Shown: positions 21,256 to 27,967 of the stretch, in pieces
Numbering within the stretch: the first letter of the stretch is position 1
How the letters are laid out: each line of letters opens with the position of its first letter
DNA from: a virus
Length of the DNA stretch: 64,000 nt
Direction: 5' to 3' (one strand)
Virus record (IMG/VR): IMGVR_UViG_3300030838_000001
Span: 210,026 to 274,025 of that record
Notes under the pieces: model-generated
The model's database searches: none
What the model was told of the DNA's origin: nothing
The model's input: the letters and a program-made list of their open reading frames with translations, nothing else
Translations under genes and position numbers: made by a program

Positions 21256-22378
21256 TTTCTGCGTTTACGGTGAACCATCTGAAGAAATTCAAAAATGGTG
21301 TAAGTATTGGGATTTTAAAACAGAACCATCAGGTCCATATACCAATATTATCCTTACAGATGATGTTGACATTAAAAATATCTTTGTTGGTCCTAAGAAA
21401 TACCATTATATTGATGGTTTTAGCCCAAATCTTAACAAGAACCTACATGTAGGTCACTTATCAAATCTTGTATTAGCAAATGCGTTCCAACACTTGGGTC
21501 TTGGAGATGAATTTATCTCGATATTTGGTGATACGCTAAATGGTGAGGTTACCAAAGATGAGGCTTATTACAATTTCCTTAAAATGACCAAGTTTTTTGG
21601 TTATAAGGTTGATAAAGAGTATTTTGCTTCTGAAATGAAGCTTGATGAAAAGCTTTTAAAAGACGGCCAAGGTGACTATGAAGGTTCAAAGGTATTTGAC
21701 TTAGAAGATGAACAAATCGTAGGTATTAAATCCAGCGGAGCAACAACATACTTCTATCAAGACGTAGCACTAGCTAATGAATTGAGTGCTTCTACCTTGT
21801 ATCTAACTGGCTTGGAGCAAGAAAATCATTTTAATTCGCTTAAGAAGTTATTTCCAAATAACAATCATATCGGTCTTGGACTTGTTTATCTTGATGGTAA
21901 AAAGATGTCTAGCAGTGAAGGAAATATCATTTATATGAATGAGTTCATTCATGGACTTATGGAAAAGTTTAATCATGATGCTGGTGTTGTAGCTAATATT
22001 ATTATTGGACAAATCCTTAAATCTGAGCCAAAGTCAAAGAAAACAATTGATTCTAGTCTTATAGATAATCCAAGATTATCATTAGGATTATACTTGAGCT
22101 ACACGTTAGCACATGTTAAGAGTTGTGGTGTCACAACCAAGCAGATTTATAAGTATCAATCTAAAAAGTTACAATTTGCTGAATTAAGAGCTAAAACAAA
22201 CTTATCACCAAATGTCTTATTTGATGAATTGGTGAGCCATTGTAAACATATCAACGCTTTATATGAGACTCATTATATCAAGGGGAATGAAGAGAACATT
22301 GAGTTGTTTTCTAATTTGATTTCTGACTTGGAGTTGGGTATGTTGAGAGTGGGTATGTATTCAGTAGAAAAAGTTTAA
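21203..22378 (+). CDS. Arginyl-tRNA synthetase-like protein
   Basis: 391 aa class I synthetase. HIGH region SPNLNKNLHVGHLSN is the ArgRS form (S-P-N-x-x-K-x-x-H-V-G-H); KMSKS equivalent is GKKMSSSEGN; C-terminal part is a helical DALR-like region with SLGLYLSYTLAHVKS. Cellular ArgRS is about 560-590 aa, so the N-terminal Add-1 domain and some insertions are missing. No Arg tRNA is recognised in this window, so its substrate may be a host tRNA or one of the atypical tRNAs. Confidence 0.75.
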   Translation: MKIEINKIKTVPKGLGFNFCVYGEPSEEIQKWCKYWDFKTEPSGPYTNIILTDDVDIKNIFVGPKKYHYIDGFSPNLNKNLHVGHLSNLVLANAFQHLGLGDEFISIFGDTLNGEVTKDEAYYNFLKMTKFFGYKVDKEYFASEMKLDEKLLKDGQGDYEGSKVFDLEDEQIVGIKSSGATTYFYQDVALANELSASTLYLTGLEQENHFNSLKKLFPNNNHIGLGLVYLDGKKMSSSEGNIIYMNEFIHGLMEKFNHDAGVVANIIIGQILKSEPKSKKTIDSSLIDNPRLSLGLYLSYTLAHVKSCGVTTKQIYKYQSKKLQFAELRAKTNLSPNVLFDELVSHCKHINALYETHYIKGNEENIELFSNLISDLELGMLRVGMYSVEKV

Positions 22379-22396
22379 AAATATTTCAAAAAAGGC

Positions 22397-22427
22397 TTGT
22401 TTTTTAATTAAAAATGATGTACCTTTG
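22397..22427 (+). promoter_or_regulatory. Promoter for 22561
   Basis: -33 TTG (22397-22399), 20 nt, -7 TACCTTTG (22420-22427). The 5' leader is over 110 nt. Confidence 0.8.
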
Positions 22428-22560
22428 CTCTAACGAAACACATTTATTCTTTTAGTTGATATTTATAGTAAAATAAAATTACAGTTTTAAAGAAAATACA
22501 AGATTGTAGTTATACTTAAATACCAAAACATGGATAGTGAAGAAAAGAGTGACACGAAAA

Positions 22561-22992
22561 ATGATGGCGACTATCAGTCTAATGATAGCGACCTTCCTAA
22601 ACCCTTTTGGGTTCGACATATTGGTTTACAAACTGACAGAGTTGACAAACGATTATTGGACTACAATGTATGTTCTATATTCATTGGCCTTTCTATCATT
22701 TTGCTTAGCTTATCCATTTTTTAGATATGGAAAAAGGCTAATTGGAAATTTACTTATTACACTAGCGTTATTCCTTAACCCGCTGGGCTACGATATTATC
22801 GTTTATGGAATTACACTGTTAACTAAGAGCTATTGGATAACAATGAGTATTATGTATGCTTTGGCTGTCATTTTCTTTGGATTATTTGTTCACTTGAGTG
22901 ATATGGATTTGAAAAAGAAACTAAGAGTCAACACAAAGATAATAATTCGAAACATTAAAAACAAACTTAAAAGCTATGAACAAGTTCAATAA
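22561..22992 (+). CDS. Membrane protein with internal duplication
   Basis: 143 aa, four membrane spans in two matching halves: FLNPFGFDILVYKLTELT..YW and FLNPLGYDIIVYGITLLT..YW. The duplicated NP(F/L)G(F/Y)D motif sits at a helix end. C-terminus basic. A GTG at 22537 could add eight basic residues. Function unknown; dual repeats suggest a small channel or holin-like protein. Confidence 0.65.
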   Translation: MMATISLMIATFLNPFGFDILVYKLTELTNDYWTTMYVLYSLAFLSFCLAYPFFRYGKRLIGNLLITLALFLNPLGYDIIVYGITLLTKSYWITMSIMYALAVIFFGLFVHLSDMDLKKKLRVNTKIIIRNIKNKLKSYEQVQ

Positions 22993-23395
22993 TTTTTTTA
23001 ACAAGTTTTTCGGAAAAAAAACCGAACAACCTAAAAAACCGATTAATCAACTACCACAACCTGATGATGCATTTATCGAAAGCATTATGGGTTCATTAAA
23101 GCTAATGAAGGAGCTGAGTGAAAACAACGGAGACCCAAGTGTTTCTTTAGGACCACCTGACAGAATTGACTATTCTGAAAGAGATGGATTGTATTTCAGA
23201 GACCTTGTATGGATTCAAAATGGTGGTAAAGGAGAAATCCACAGCCAAGAAATGTCAGATGTTCCATTTGACAGAGAAGAATTAAAGGTAAAAGAAAATA
23301 AGCCTGAAACTCTTGAAGACCGTTTAGCTGACGCATTGAAAAATGAAGATTACGAGGCGGCCGCTAGTCTAAGAGACGAAATGAATAAAAAGTAA
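22976..23395 (+). CDS. UVR-motif protein, 139 aa
   Basis: C-terminal 30 residues LEDRLADALKNEDYEAAASL match the UvrB/UvrC (UVR) interaction motif also found in ClpC and McsA. N-terminus basic and aromatic, middle acidic. Possibly a protein-protein adaptor. Overlaps the upstream gene by 17 nt. Confidence 0.7.
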   Translation: MNKFNNFFNKFFGKKTEQPKKPINQLPQPDDAFIESIMGSLKLMKELSENNGDPSVSLGPPDRIDYSERDGLYFRDLVWIQNGGKGEIHSQEMSDVPFDREELKVKENKPETLEDRLADALKNEDYEAAASLRDEMNKK

Positions 23396-23414
23396 AAAAA
23401 AAAGTTAAAATAAA

Positions 23415-23446
23415 TTTGGTAGTTTAAAATAATATTTGTACCTTTG
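23415..23446 (+). promoter_or_regulatory. Promoter for 23479
   Basis: -33 TTTG (23415-23418), 20 nt, -7 TACCTTTG (23439-23446). Confidence 0.85.
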
Positions 23447-23478
23447 TAATGTAAAAATATTAACAAATAAATTAAACT

Positions 23479-23886
23479 ATGAAAAAATTTTTATTAATTG
23501 GATTATTCTTAATCTTTAGTTTACCTTCGTTTTCACAGGCATTAGCAAATGGCTATTACTACAAATCGGATATCAAAGTATATTCAAGTGGTACATCAAA
23601 CACTTATACATATCACTTCTATGTGAATGCAAGTGGTGAGATTAGACAAATTGATTTTGCTAAAAACCAATACATGTCATTCAAGACATATGGTACTGTA
23701 TCTAACGCTCAATCAAGTGCTTATACTTGGGCCAATGATGGTGGTATTTGGTCAGAAACACAAACATTTGTGTTTACCAAAGACAAATCAACTGGTGACC
23801 TTAGTGTCTTCTTGATGAGAGTAGTACAAAATGAGGGTCAAGACCCTTGGCAAAGCTACGGTGTTGGAGTTGTTGAAAAACTCTGA
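23479..23886 (+). CDS. Secreted protein, 135 aa
   Basis: Signal peptide MKKFLLIGLFLIFSLPSFSQ with cleavage after FSQ, typical of flavobacterial secreted proteins. Mature part is beta-rich and aromatic (YYYKSDIKVYSSGTSNTYTY). No known domain. Probably periplasmic or outer-membrane associated. Confidence 0.7.
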   Translation: MKKFLLIGLFLIFSLPSFSQALANGYYYKSDIKVYSSGTSNTYTYHFYVNASGEIRQIDFAKNQYMSFKTYGTVSNAQSSAYTWANDGGIWSETQTFVFTKDKSTGDLSVFLMRVVQNEGQDPWQSYGVGVVEKL

Positions 23887-23949
23887 GGGAGCTTAGTATT
23901 AAGAAAAATATAGTTGGTTATCAATTCTTACTTAGTAGAATTGAAACAA

Positions 23950-24166
23950 GGGGAATCGTTGTAAGGTAAGCATGTACTGTGGAGAACGGTATGCAATCAA
24001 GACGAGTATCAATAATAGGTGAGGATGGTGTACAACAGAGCCATTAACGATTGATACTGGTGGAGATAGTTCAGAAGATACCTAAGAAATCACTGGTTAG
24101 CGCAATCAGAATGAACTAAGGGATGATATGGGTGAAAGCTTGGGGGTTCGAGTCCTTCATTCCCTA
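23950..24166 (+). tRNA. Interrupted tRNA (about 130-nt insertion before T-arm)
   Basis: Acceptor GGGGAAT (23950-23956) pairs 7/7 with ATTCCCT (24159-24165), G1:U72. D-arm TTGTAAGGTAAGCA; a 5-bp arm TACTG/CGGTA with 7-nt loop TGGAGAA sits where the anticodon arm should be but has G at 33. A long insertion follows, with perfect helices GTATCAAT/ATTGATAC and TAGTTCA/TGAACTA, before the T-arm GGGGG-TTCGAGT-CCTTC. Confidence 0.55.
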
Positions 24167-24200
24167 CTAGAAAAAAAATAAAAAATAATTGGTAAAACAC

Positions 24201-24231
24201 TTGACTTGTAAAGAAAATTGTCGTACCTTTG
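24201..24231 (+). promoter_or_regulatory. Promoter for long noncoding RNA
   Basis: -33 TTG (24201-24203), 20 nt, -7 TACCTTTG (24224-24231). No gene follows on this strand for over 1 kb. Confidence 0.85.
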
Positions 24232-24237
24232 TAGTAT

Positions 24238-25100
24238 ATTAATAAGATGTTGGTTCGCCCATGCTTTTTAACATAAGGCCGCTTATGGTCTTCAGGATAA
24301 ACATAGTGATATGTAGAAAGCGATTTAGCGGAAGCAAGATTGCGTTGGGAATTTATTACCAATCCGAGTAAGCGATGATAAACGCAGTGTTTATGTAAAG
24401 GCAACAAGAGACAAAATCTGTTGGAGTTGGAAGTAAACATTATAGCCCAAATTTTGATTCATGGGTTATTGAGTACGAAAGTATAATAGAGGTTTATCAG
24501 GATTTGGTGAATAACTGTAAAAGGGGAATAAGCTGGGTCCAGTATTTAGATTATGGTGTAGCTGAAAGGTGATATTAATCGAAGGTACCATGTTCGAGAG
24601 AGCATATCGGGGTGTCGTTAGCTGGGCTACTCAAAAGGTAGTACGTTAGCAAATCTGAGGACACATCCTGAACTGAAATGAATCGATGCAATTTATTTAG
24701 GTTTTTAACCTGAAATATCTTTTAAGAAAAGGAAATTTTATAAAAAGCAAAAGTTCCTCAGAACATGATTTGAAAAATGAGTTATACTGTTGTAAAATAC
24801 AGTTGTTGCTAGGCCGCAAGCCAAAGTGACAAAATAAAGTAAGTAGTTCTAAGCTAATAGCCCGCAAGCTATGCAGACTCGCAAGGTCAGTCGGATGAAA
24901 ATGGAGTTTATATAGAATCATGTAGTGATTGCAGAATCGTATATCTGTCTCATTGTTGACTATTCCTGTAGCAATATAGGTGTGTGTAACAAACCGAAAG
25001 GTTTCAAAACGTCAACAGTATAGCTGAACACTCAGGCGACTACAAAATTTTGGGGATAACCTTTAATCGGTTCATAAGGCGTAAAACCTTATATCCCCAC
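24238..25100 (+). ncRNA. Large structured noncoding RNA, GOLLD-like candidate
   Basis: About 860 nt with a dedicated promoter, no plausible reading frame, dense hairpins and GNRA tetraloops: ACATA-GTGA-TATGT, GTAC-GAAA-GTAT, AACC-GAAA-GGTT, AAGGCC/GGTCTT, ATAAAC/GTTTAT, AGGA-CACA-TCCT. It ends in a multibranch junction closed by GGGGAT/ATCCCC with an inner ATAAGG/CCTTAT stem, just before a tRNA. Size, position beside phage tRNAs and ornate folding recall GOLLD RNA; sequence homology was not tested. Confidence 0.65.
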
Positions 25101-25104
25101 ACAT

Positions 25105-25177
25105 TCCGTGTTAGAGCAGTCAGGTAGCTCGCTCCCGTGTGAGGGAGAGGTCAGGGGTTCGAATCCTTTACACGGTA
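25105..25177 (+). tRNA. tRNA-His-like (GTG) with 6-nt anticodon loop
   Basis: Acceptor CCGTGT/ACACGG with a T1-T72 mismatch, D-arm GAGC/GCTC, anticodon stem CTCCC/GGGAG with loop GTGTGA (U33, GTG, A37), T-loop TTCGAAT. Discriminator is A, and no G-1:C73 pair is encoded, unlike bacterial tRNA-His. Confidence 0.65.
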
Positions 25178-25208
25178 CTAATTTTTACTAGACATATTAA
25201 TTAAATTC

Positions 25209-25256
25209 GGGAGCAATACATATAGTATTGAATAGGTGGAAACCCTTATGCTCCCA
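25209..25256 (+). ncRNA. tRNA-acceptor-like minihelix
   Basis: GGGAGCA (25209-25215) pairs perfectly with TGCTCCC (25249-25255) followed by A. Inside, ATAC-ATATA-GTAT and a small GG..CC hairpin replace the normal arms; there is no T-loop. Confidence 0.4.
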
Positions 25257-25301
25257 CTAGGCTTCGTAATTAGGAAATATGGATGCGGTTAAAAGAAACG
25301 A

Positions 25302-25366
25302 CCAAAGATAAGGTTTCACGGCAAAAGGCTCTATTCGTTAACCAGCGAGCTTTTACTTATCTTTGG
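25302..25366 (+). ncRNA. Long perfect hairpin
   Basis: 11-bp stem CCAAAGATAAG / CTTATCTTTGG enclosing AAAAG-CTC/GAG-CTTTT. Lies just upstream of the promoter at 25394; possibly terminator-like for the preceding RNA though no T-run follows. Confidence 0.4.
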
Positions 25367-25393
25367 AAATTTCAAAAAAAAATGACAAAAGGC

Positions 25394-25424
25394 TTGCTTT
25401 TTACAAAAATAGTTAGTACCTTTG
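25394..25424 (+). promoter_or_regulatory. Promoter for 35-aa peptide gene
   Basis: -33 TTG (25394-25396), 20 nt, -7 TACCTTTG (25417-25424). Confidence 0.8.
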
Positions 25425-25516
25425 TATAAGAAATAAAAAAATAAACAGAAAAACAAAACTTTTGCTAAAAGCAATATATTTATAATAAACGTAGAAATAC
25501 ACAACAAACAGAAATT

Positions 25517-25624
25517 ATGACAACAAGTACCACATATCAAACGCAAAAACAACAACCTAAAGGCGGGAAGCCTTATGGCTTGGCTGGGTGTGTCAACAAC
25601 TTGTTTGACTTAGTTACAATATAA
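25517..25624 (+). CDS. 35-aa peptide with own promoter and terminator
   Basis: Starts MTTSTTYQTQKQQPKGGKPY; Gln/Thr-rich N-terminus, Gly-Lys-rich centre, hydrophobic end. A terminator follows 25 nt later, so this is a dedicated unit like the one at 4382. Function unknown. Confidence 0.5.
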   Translation: MTTSTTYQTQKQQPKGGKPYGLAGCVNNLFDLVTI

Positions 25625-25648
25625 TTAGTAGTAATACTGATTTTGTAG

Positions 25649-25683
25649 ACCCAGCTTAATGTAAAAATTAGGCTGGGTTTTTT
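25649..25683 (+). terminator. Rho-independent terminator
   Basis: Stem ACCCAGC / GCTGGGT, 16-nt loop, then six T. Confidence 0.8.
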
Positions 25684-25688
25684 CATTT

Positions 25689-25761
25689 CGGGGGATAGCT
25701 TATATGGTAAAGCACTGACCGTTGGGGTCAGGAGAATGAGGTTCGAGTACTCATCTACCGA
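25689..25761 (+). tRNA. tRNA, possibly Gln (TTG), with G at position 33
   Basis: Acceptor CGGGGGA/TCTACCG (one mismatch), D-arm GCTT ATATGGTA AAGC, anticodon arm CTGAC/GTCAG with loop CGTTGGG, T-loop TTCGAGT. Same unusual loop as the tRNA at 27968. Confidence 0.7.
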
Positions 25762-25772
25762 CAAACACAAAA

Positions 25773-25861
25773 CGGGTTAACCTCTGCGAACAGAAAGTAC
25801 GAGGATGGAACAATTGGAAAGATATCGCTAGTTGCAAAGGGTTCGATTCCCTATAACCTGA
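25773..25861 (+). tRNA. Enlarged tRNA-like gene, 89 nt
   Basis: Acceptor CGGGTTA/TAACCTG pairs 7/7 (one wobble); T-arm AGGG-TTCGATT-CCCT. Central part is about 16 nt longer than normal: CTC/GAG D-stem, then CAATTGG/CTAGTTG enclosing AAAGATATCG. Anticodon not assignable. Confidence 0.45.
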
Positions 25862-25875
25862 CAAAAGAATTAATC

Positions 25876-26166
25876 ATGAGTAAAGGAAATTGTGAATTAT
25901 GTGAACGAGAGAAGGAATTGACCTTTCATCACCTAATACCTCAAATCAACCACTCGAAGAATGCCTTTCAAAGGTTATTCAGTAAAGAGGATATGAAAAC
26001 AAGAGGTCTTATGTTATGTAGAGAGTGTCATTCAATGATTCATCGAACGCTAGACAACAAAACACTCGGATTAGAGTACAATACAAAAGAATTATTACTC
26101 GGACATGAAGGAATCTTCAAGTTTGTAGAATGGGTTAAAAAACAAAACAAAAAAGTAAAAAAATAG
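25876..26166 (+). CDS. HNH endonuclease-like protein
   Basis: 96 aa, one HNH domain: zinc pair CELCE (residues 6-10), HHLIP catalytic His pair, second zinc pair CRECHSMIH. Short free-standing HNH of the homing type, located between tRNA genes, a common insertion point for such elements. Confidence 0.8.
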   Translation: MSKGNCELCEREKELTFHHLIPQINHSKNAFQRLFSKEDMKTRGLMLCRECHSMIHRTLDNKTLGLEYNTKELLLGHEGIFKFVEWVKKQNKKVKK

Positions 26167-26238
26167 AACAAATGAAAAATATTAAACGTATAAAGAATAA
26201 ACAGTAACCACCTTCAAATCATGAGGGTGATATGATAT

Positions 26239-26309
26239 GCCCTCTAAGCTTTAAGGTGAAGCACGATACTTTTAATATCGGGAAAATGGTCCAATACCAT
26301 TAGGGGGTA
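26239..26309 (+). tRNA. tRNA-Lys (TTT)
   Basis: Acceptor GCCCTCT/AGGGGGT (G1:U72), D-arm GCTT/AAGC, anticodon arm CGATA/TATCG with loop CTTTTAA. T-loop is the unusual TCCAATA. Confidence 0.85.
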
Positions 26310-26328
26310 CAAGTTTTAATAAACGAAT

Positions 26329-26401
26329 GCCCTCGAAACATTGCTGGCGATGTACTCCGCTTTTAACGGAGGAATAATTGGTTCGATTCCAATCGGGGGT
26401 A
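26329..26401 (+). tRNA. tRNA-Lys (TTT), second copy
   Basis: Acceptor GCCCTCG/CGGGGGT (G1:U72), D-arm ACAT/ATGT, anticodon arm CTCCG/CGGAG with loop CTTTTAA, T-loop TTCGATT. Confidence 0.9.
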
Positions 26402-26420
26402 CAAGACGAAAGTCGAATAC

Positions 26421-26495
26421 TCTCCTATGGCTGACTGGGTAAAGCACCATACTTTTAATATGGCATCAATGTCGGTTCGAACCCGACTGGGAGAA
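26421..26495 (+). tRNA. tRNA-Lys (TTT), third copy
   Basis: Acceptor TCTCCTA/TGGGAGA, anticodon arm CCATA/TATGG with loop CTTTTAA, T-arm GTCGG/CCGAC. Confidence 0.9.
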
Positions 26496-26515
26496 CAAAT
26501 TAAGTTTTTAACCTT

Positions 26516-26523
26516 TACTTTTG
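26516..26523 (+). promoter_or_regulatory. Possible promoter for 26558
   Basis: -7 TACTTTTG without a clear -33 element. Confidence 0.4.
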
Positions 26524-26557
26524 TTTAAAAGCGCATATTATTGTAATAAAATTTATT

Positions 26558-26998
26558 ATGAAAATATGTGGAACATGTAAAGTACCGAAATCCGAAGAAG
26601 ATTTCAACAAGAATAAAAGCAAACCAGATGGTTTAAATAGCATTTGTAGAGAATGTAGTAACAAACGGTCTAAACGATATTATACTGAGAATAAAGAACA
26701 TCATATTGGTGTTATTAAAGATAGGAAGGTTAAAACATTAATCGATACTAGAACAAAAATTTTTGAGTATTTTAAAGAAAACCCGTGTATTGATTGTGGT
26801 GAAACAGACCCAATAGTACTAGAATTTGACCATCGAGACGATGTTATCAAAGAGAGAAATATTGCTGATTTAGTCGGAAATAGTTGTTCTTGGACGATGA
26901 TTAAGAAAGAGATTGACAAGTGTGATGTAAGGTGTGCAAATTGCCACAGAAGAAGAACAGCAATCCAACAAGGTTGGTATAAAGGAGTTATATTATGA
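26558..26998 (+). CDS. HNH endonuclease, homing type
   Basis: 146 aa. N-terminal zinc knuckle CGTCKVPKSEEDF with a second pair CRECSNKR, then an HNH core CIDCGETDP, LEFDHRDD, CANCHRRR. More AT-rich than its neighbours, as expected for a mobile gene. Follows three tRNA-Lys genes. Confidence 0.85.
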   Translation: MKICGTCKVPKSEEDFNKNKSKPDGLNSICRECSNKRSKRYYTENKEHHIGVIKDRKVKTLIDTRTKIFEYFKENPCIDCGETDPIVLEFDHRDDVIKERNIADLVGNSCSWTMIKKEIDKCDVRCANCHRRRTAIQQGWYKGVIL

Positions 26999-27246
26999 CA
27001 GAACAAGAAAAGCACATAGCAGATAGTATGACATTATTTGCCGCTAACATAGCAGATTTTGAAGTAGGTGATTTAGTAAAAGAGGCGAATGGTATCGTGT
27101 CCAAGATAACGAACAAAACCATCAACTCTATTGAAGTGGAAATTGACAAGCTACCACTTAAAAAAAATGCGTCAAAAGAAAATATCGGGATTAAAGCAAG
27201 ACAATGGTTTACCATGGAAAATTTTAATCGTAGATTTAAAAAGTAA
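26995..27246 (+). CDS. Hypothetical protein, 83 aa
   Basis: Overlaps the HNH stop by 4 nt (ATGA). Beta-rich centre (FEVGDLVKEANGIVSKIT) resembling small KOW/SH3-like barrels, basic C-terminus. Not identified. Confidence 0.55.
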   Translation: MTEQEKHIADSMTLFAANIADFEVGDLVKEANGIVSKITNKTINSIEVEIDKLPLKKNASKENIGIKARQWFTMENFNRRFKK

Positions 27247-27251
27247 TTATT

Positions 27252-27327
27252 CGGGTGGTATAGGAGCCAGGTTTATCTAGTCGCACTTGGACTGCGAATC
27301 ACGTGGGTTCGAATCCCACTCACCCGA
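27252..27327 (+). tRNA. tRNA-Pro (TGG)
   Basis: Acceptor CGGGTGG/TCACCCG, anticodon arm TCGCA/TGCGA with loop CTTGGAC, T-loop TTCGAAT. Confidence 0.85.
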
Positions 27328-27398
27328 CGAGAAGAGACTGTTATTAATTCATAGAACACCATACTTAGTAAGTACTGGAAGCGTAGAATTAAAAATTA
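27328..27398 (+). ncRNA. Conserved spacer RNA element F, copy 2
   Basis: Between two tRNA-Pro genes. GACTGTTATTAATTCATAGA at the 5' side and GCGTAGAATTA at the 3' side; closing helix TTAATTC/GAATTAA (copy 3 has CTAATTC/GAATTAG, a compensated change). Confidence 0.65.
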
Positions 27399-27474
27399 CG
27401 AGATGTGGACTAATTGGCTAAGTCGCTTGCTTTGGGAGCAAGACATCGTGCAGGTTCGAGTCCTGTCATCTCGA
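27399..27474 (+). tRNA. tRNA-Pro (TGG), second copy
   Basis: Acceptor CGAGATG/CATCTCG, D-arm GACT/AGTC, anticodon arm CTTGC/GCAAG with loop TTTGGGA, T-loop TTCGAGT. Confidence 0.95.
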
Positions 27475-27596
27475 CATACTGGGTTTTGATACCGATTTAC
27501 CGTTAGGAAACGGAGCGTGAAGGGGTTCGTCAAACAAACTCTGCTCCCGAAACAGAATTGAAGTGGGGTATGACGGATGCAGAGAGAGGCATATAT

Positions 27597-27668
27597 GCGG
27601 GAGTAGCTCAATGGTAGAGTTCCTGATTTCCAATCAGGTTGTTGCGAGTTCGAGCCTCGTCTTCCGCT
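27597..27668 (+). tRNA. tRNA-Gly (TCC)
   Basis: Acceptor GCGGGAG/CTTCCGC, D-arm GCTC/GAGT, anticodon arm CCTGA/TCAGG with loop TTTCCAA, T-loop TTCGAGC. Normal layout, in contrast to the permuted Gly(TCC) at 13466. Confidence 0.95.
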
Positions 27669-27732
27669 CGAAGATAAGACTGTTGCTAATTCATAGGGTA
27701 CCAAGGTAAAAACTGCGTAGAATTAGAAAATT
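27669..27732 (+). ncRNA. Conserved spacer RNA element F, copy 3
   Basis: Between two tRNA-Gly genes. GACTGTTGCTAATTCATAGG and GCGTAGAATTAG; closing helix CTAATTC/GAATTAG; inner hairpin TACC/GGTA. Confidence 0.65.
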
Positions 27733-27806
27733 GCGACCATCGCCTAGTTGGTATGGCATCTGACTTCCAATCAGAAATAGGGCGGGTTCGAGACCCGCTG
27801 GTCGCT
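27733..27806 (+). tRNA. tRNA-Gly (TCC), second normal copy
   Basis: Acceptor GCGACCA/TGGTCGC, anticodon arm TCTGA/TCAGA with loop CTTCCAA, T-loop TTCGAGA. Confidence 0.9.
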
Positions 27807-27814
27807 CAAAATAT

Positions 27815-27886
27815 TGGCCTATGGTGTAATTGGCAACACTACTGTTTTTGGTGCAGTCATTCAAGGTTCGAGTCCTTGTGGGCCAA
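27815..27886 (+). tRNA. tRNA-Gln (TTG)
   Basis: Acceptor TGGCCTA/TGGGCCA, D-arm GTGT/ACAC, anticodon arm ACTGT/GCAGT with loop TTTTGGT, T-loop TTCGAGT. CCA follows at 27887-27889, the only encoded CCA noticed. Confidence 0.9.
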
Positions 27887-27893
27887 CCAATAT

Positions 27894-27964
27894 TGGGGAT
27901 TGATGTAATGGTAGCATACTTGGTTTTGAGCCAAACTGTATAAGTTCGACCCTTATATCCCTAA
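27894..27964 (+). tRNA. tRNA-Gln (TTG), second copy
   Basis: Acceptor TGGGGAT/ATCCCTA, D-arm ATGT/GCAT, anticodon loop TTTTGAG, T-arm ATAAG/CTTAT. Confidence 0.9.
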
Positions 27965-27967
27965 CTA

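Noticed and set aside
22530-22724. 64-codon frame beginning MDSEEKSDTKND before the duplicated membrane protein
   Set aside because: Overlaps the convincing membrane-protein frame almost completely and its end is hydrophobic only because it shadows membrane segments.
24090-24440. Minus-strand gene in the large noncoding RNA region
   Set aside because: No promoter or ribosome site on that strand, lies over an interrupted tRNA and the plus-strand promoter, and its sequence is low in typical coding features.
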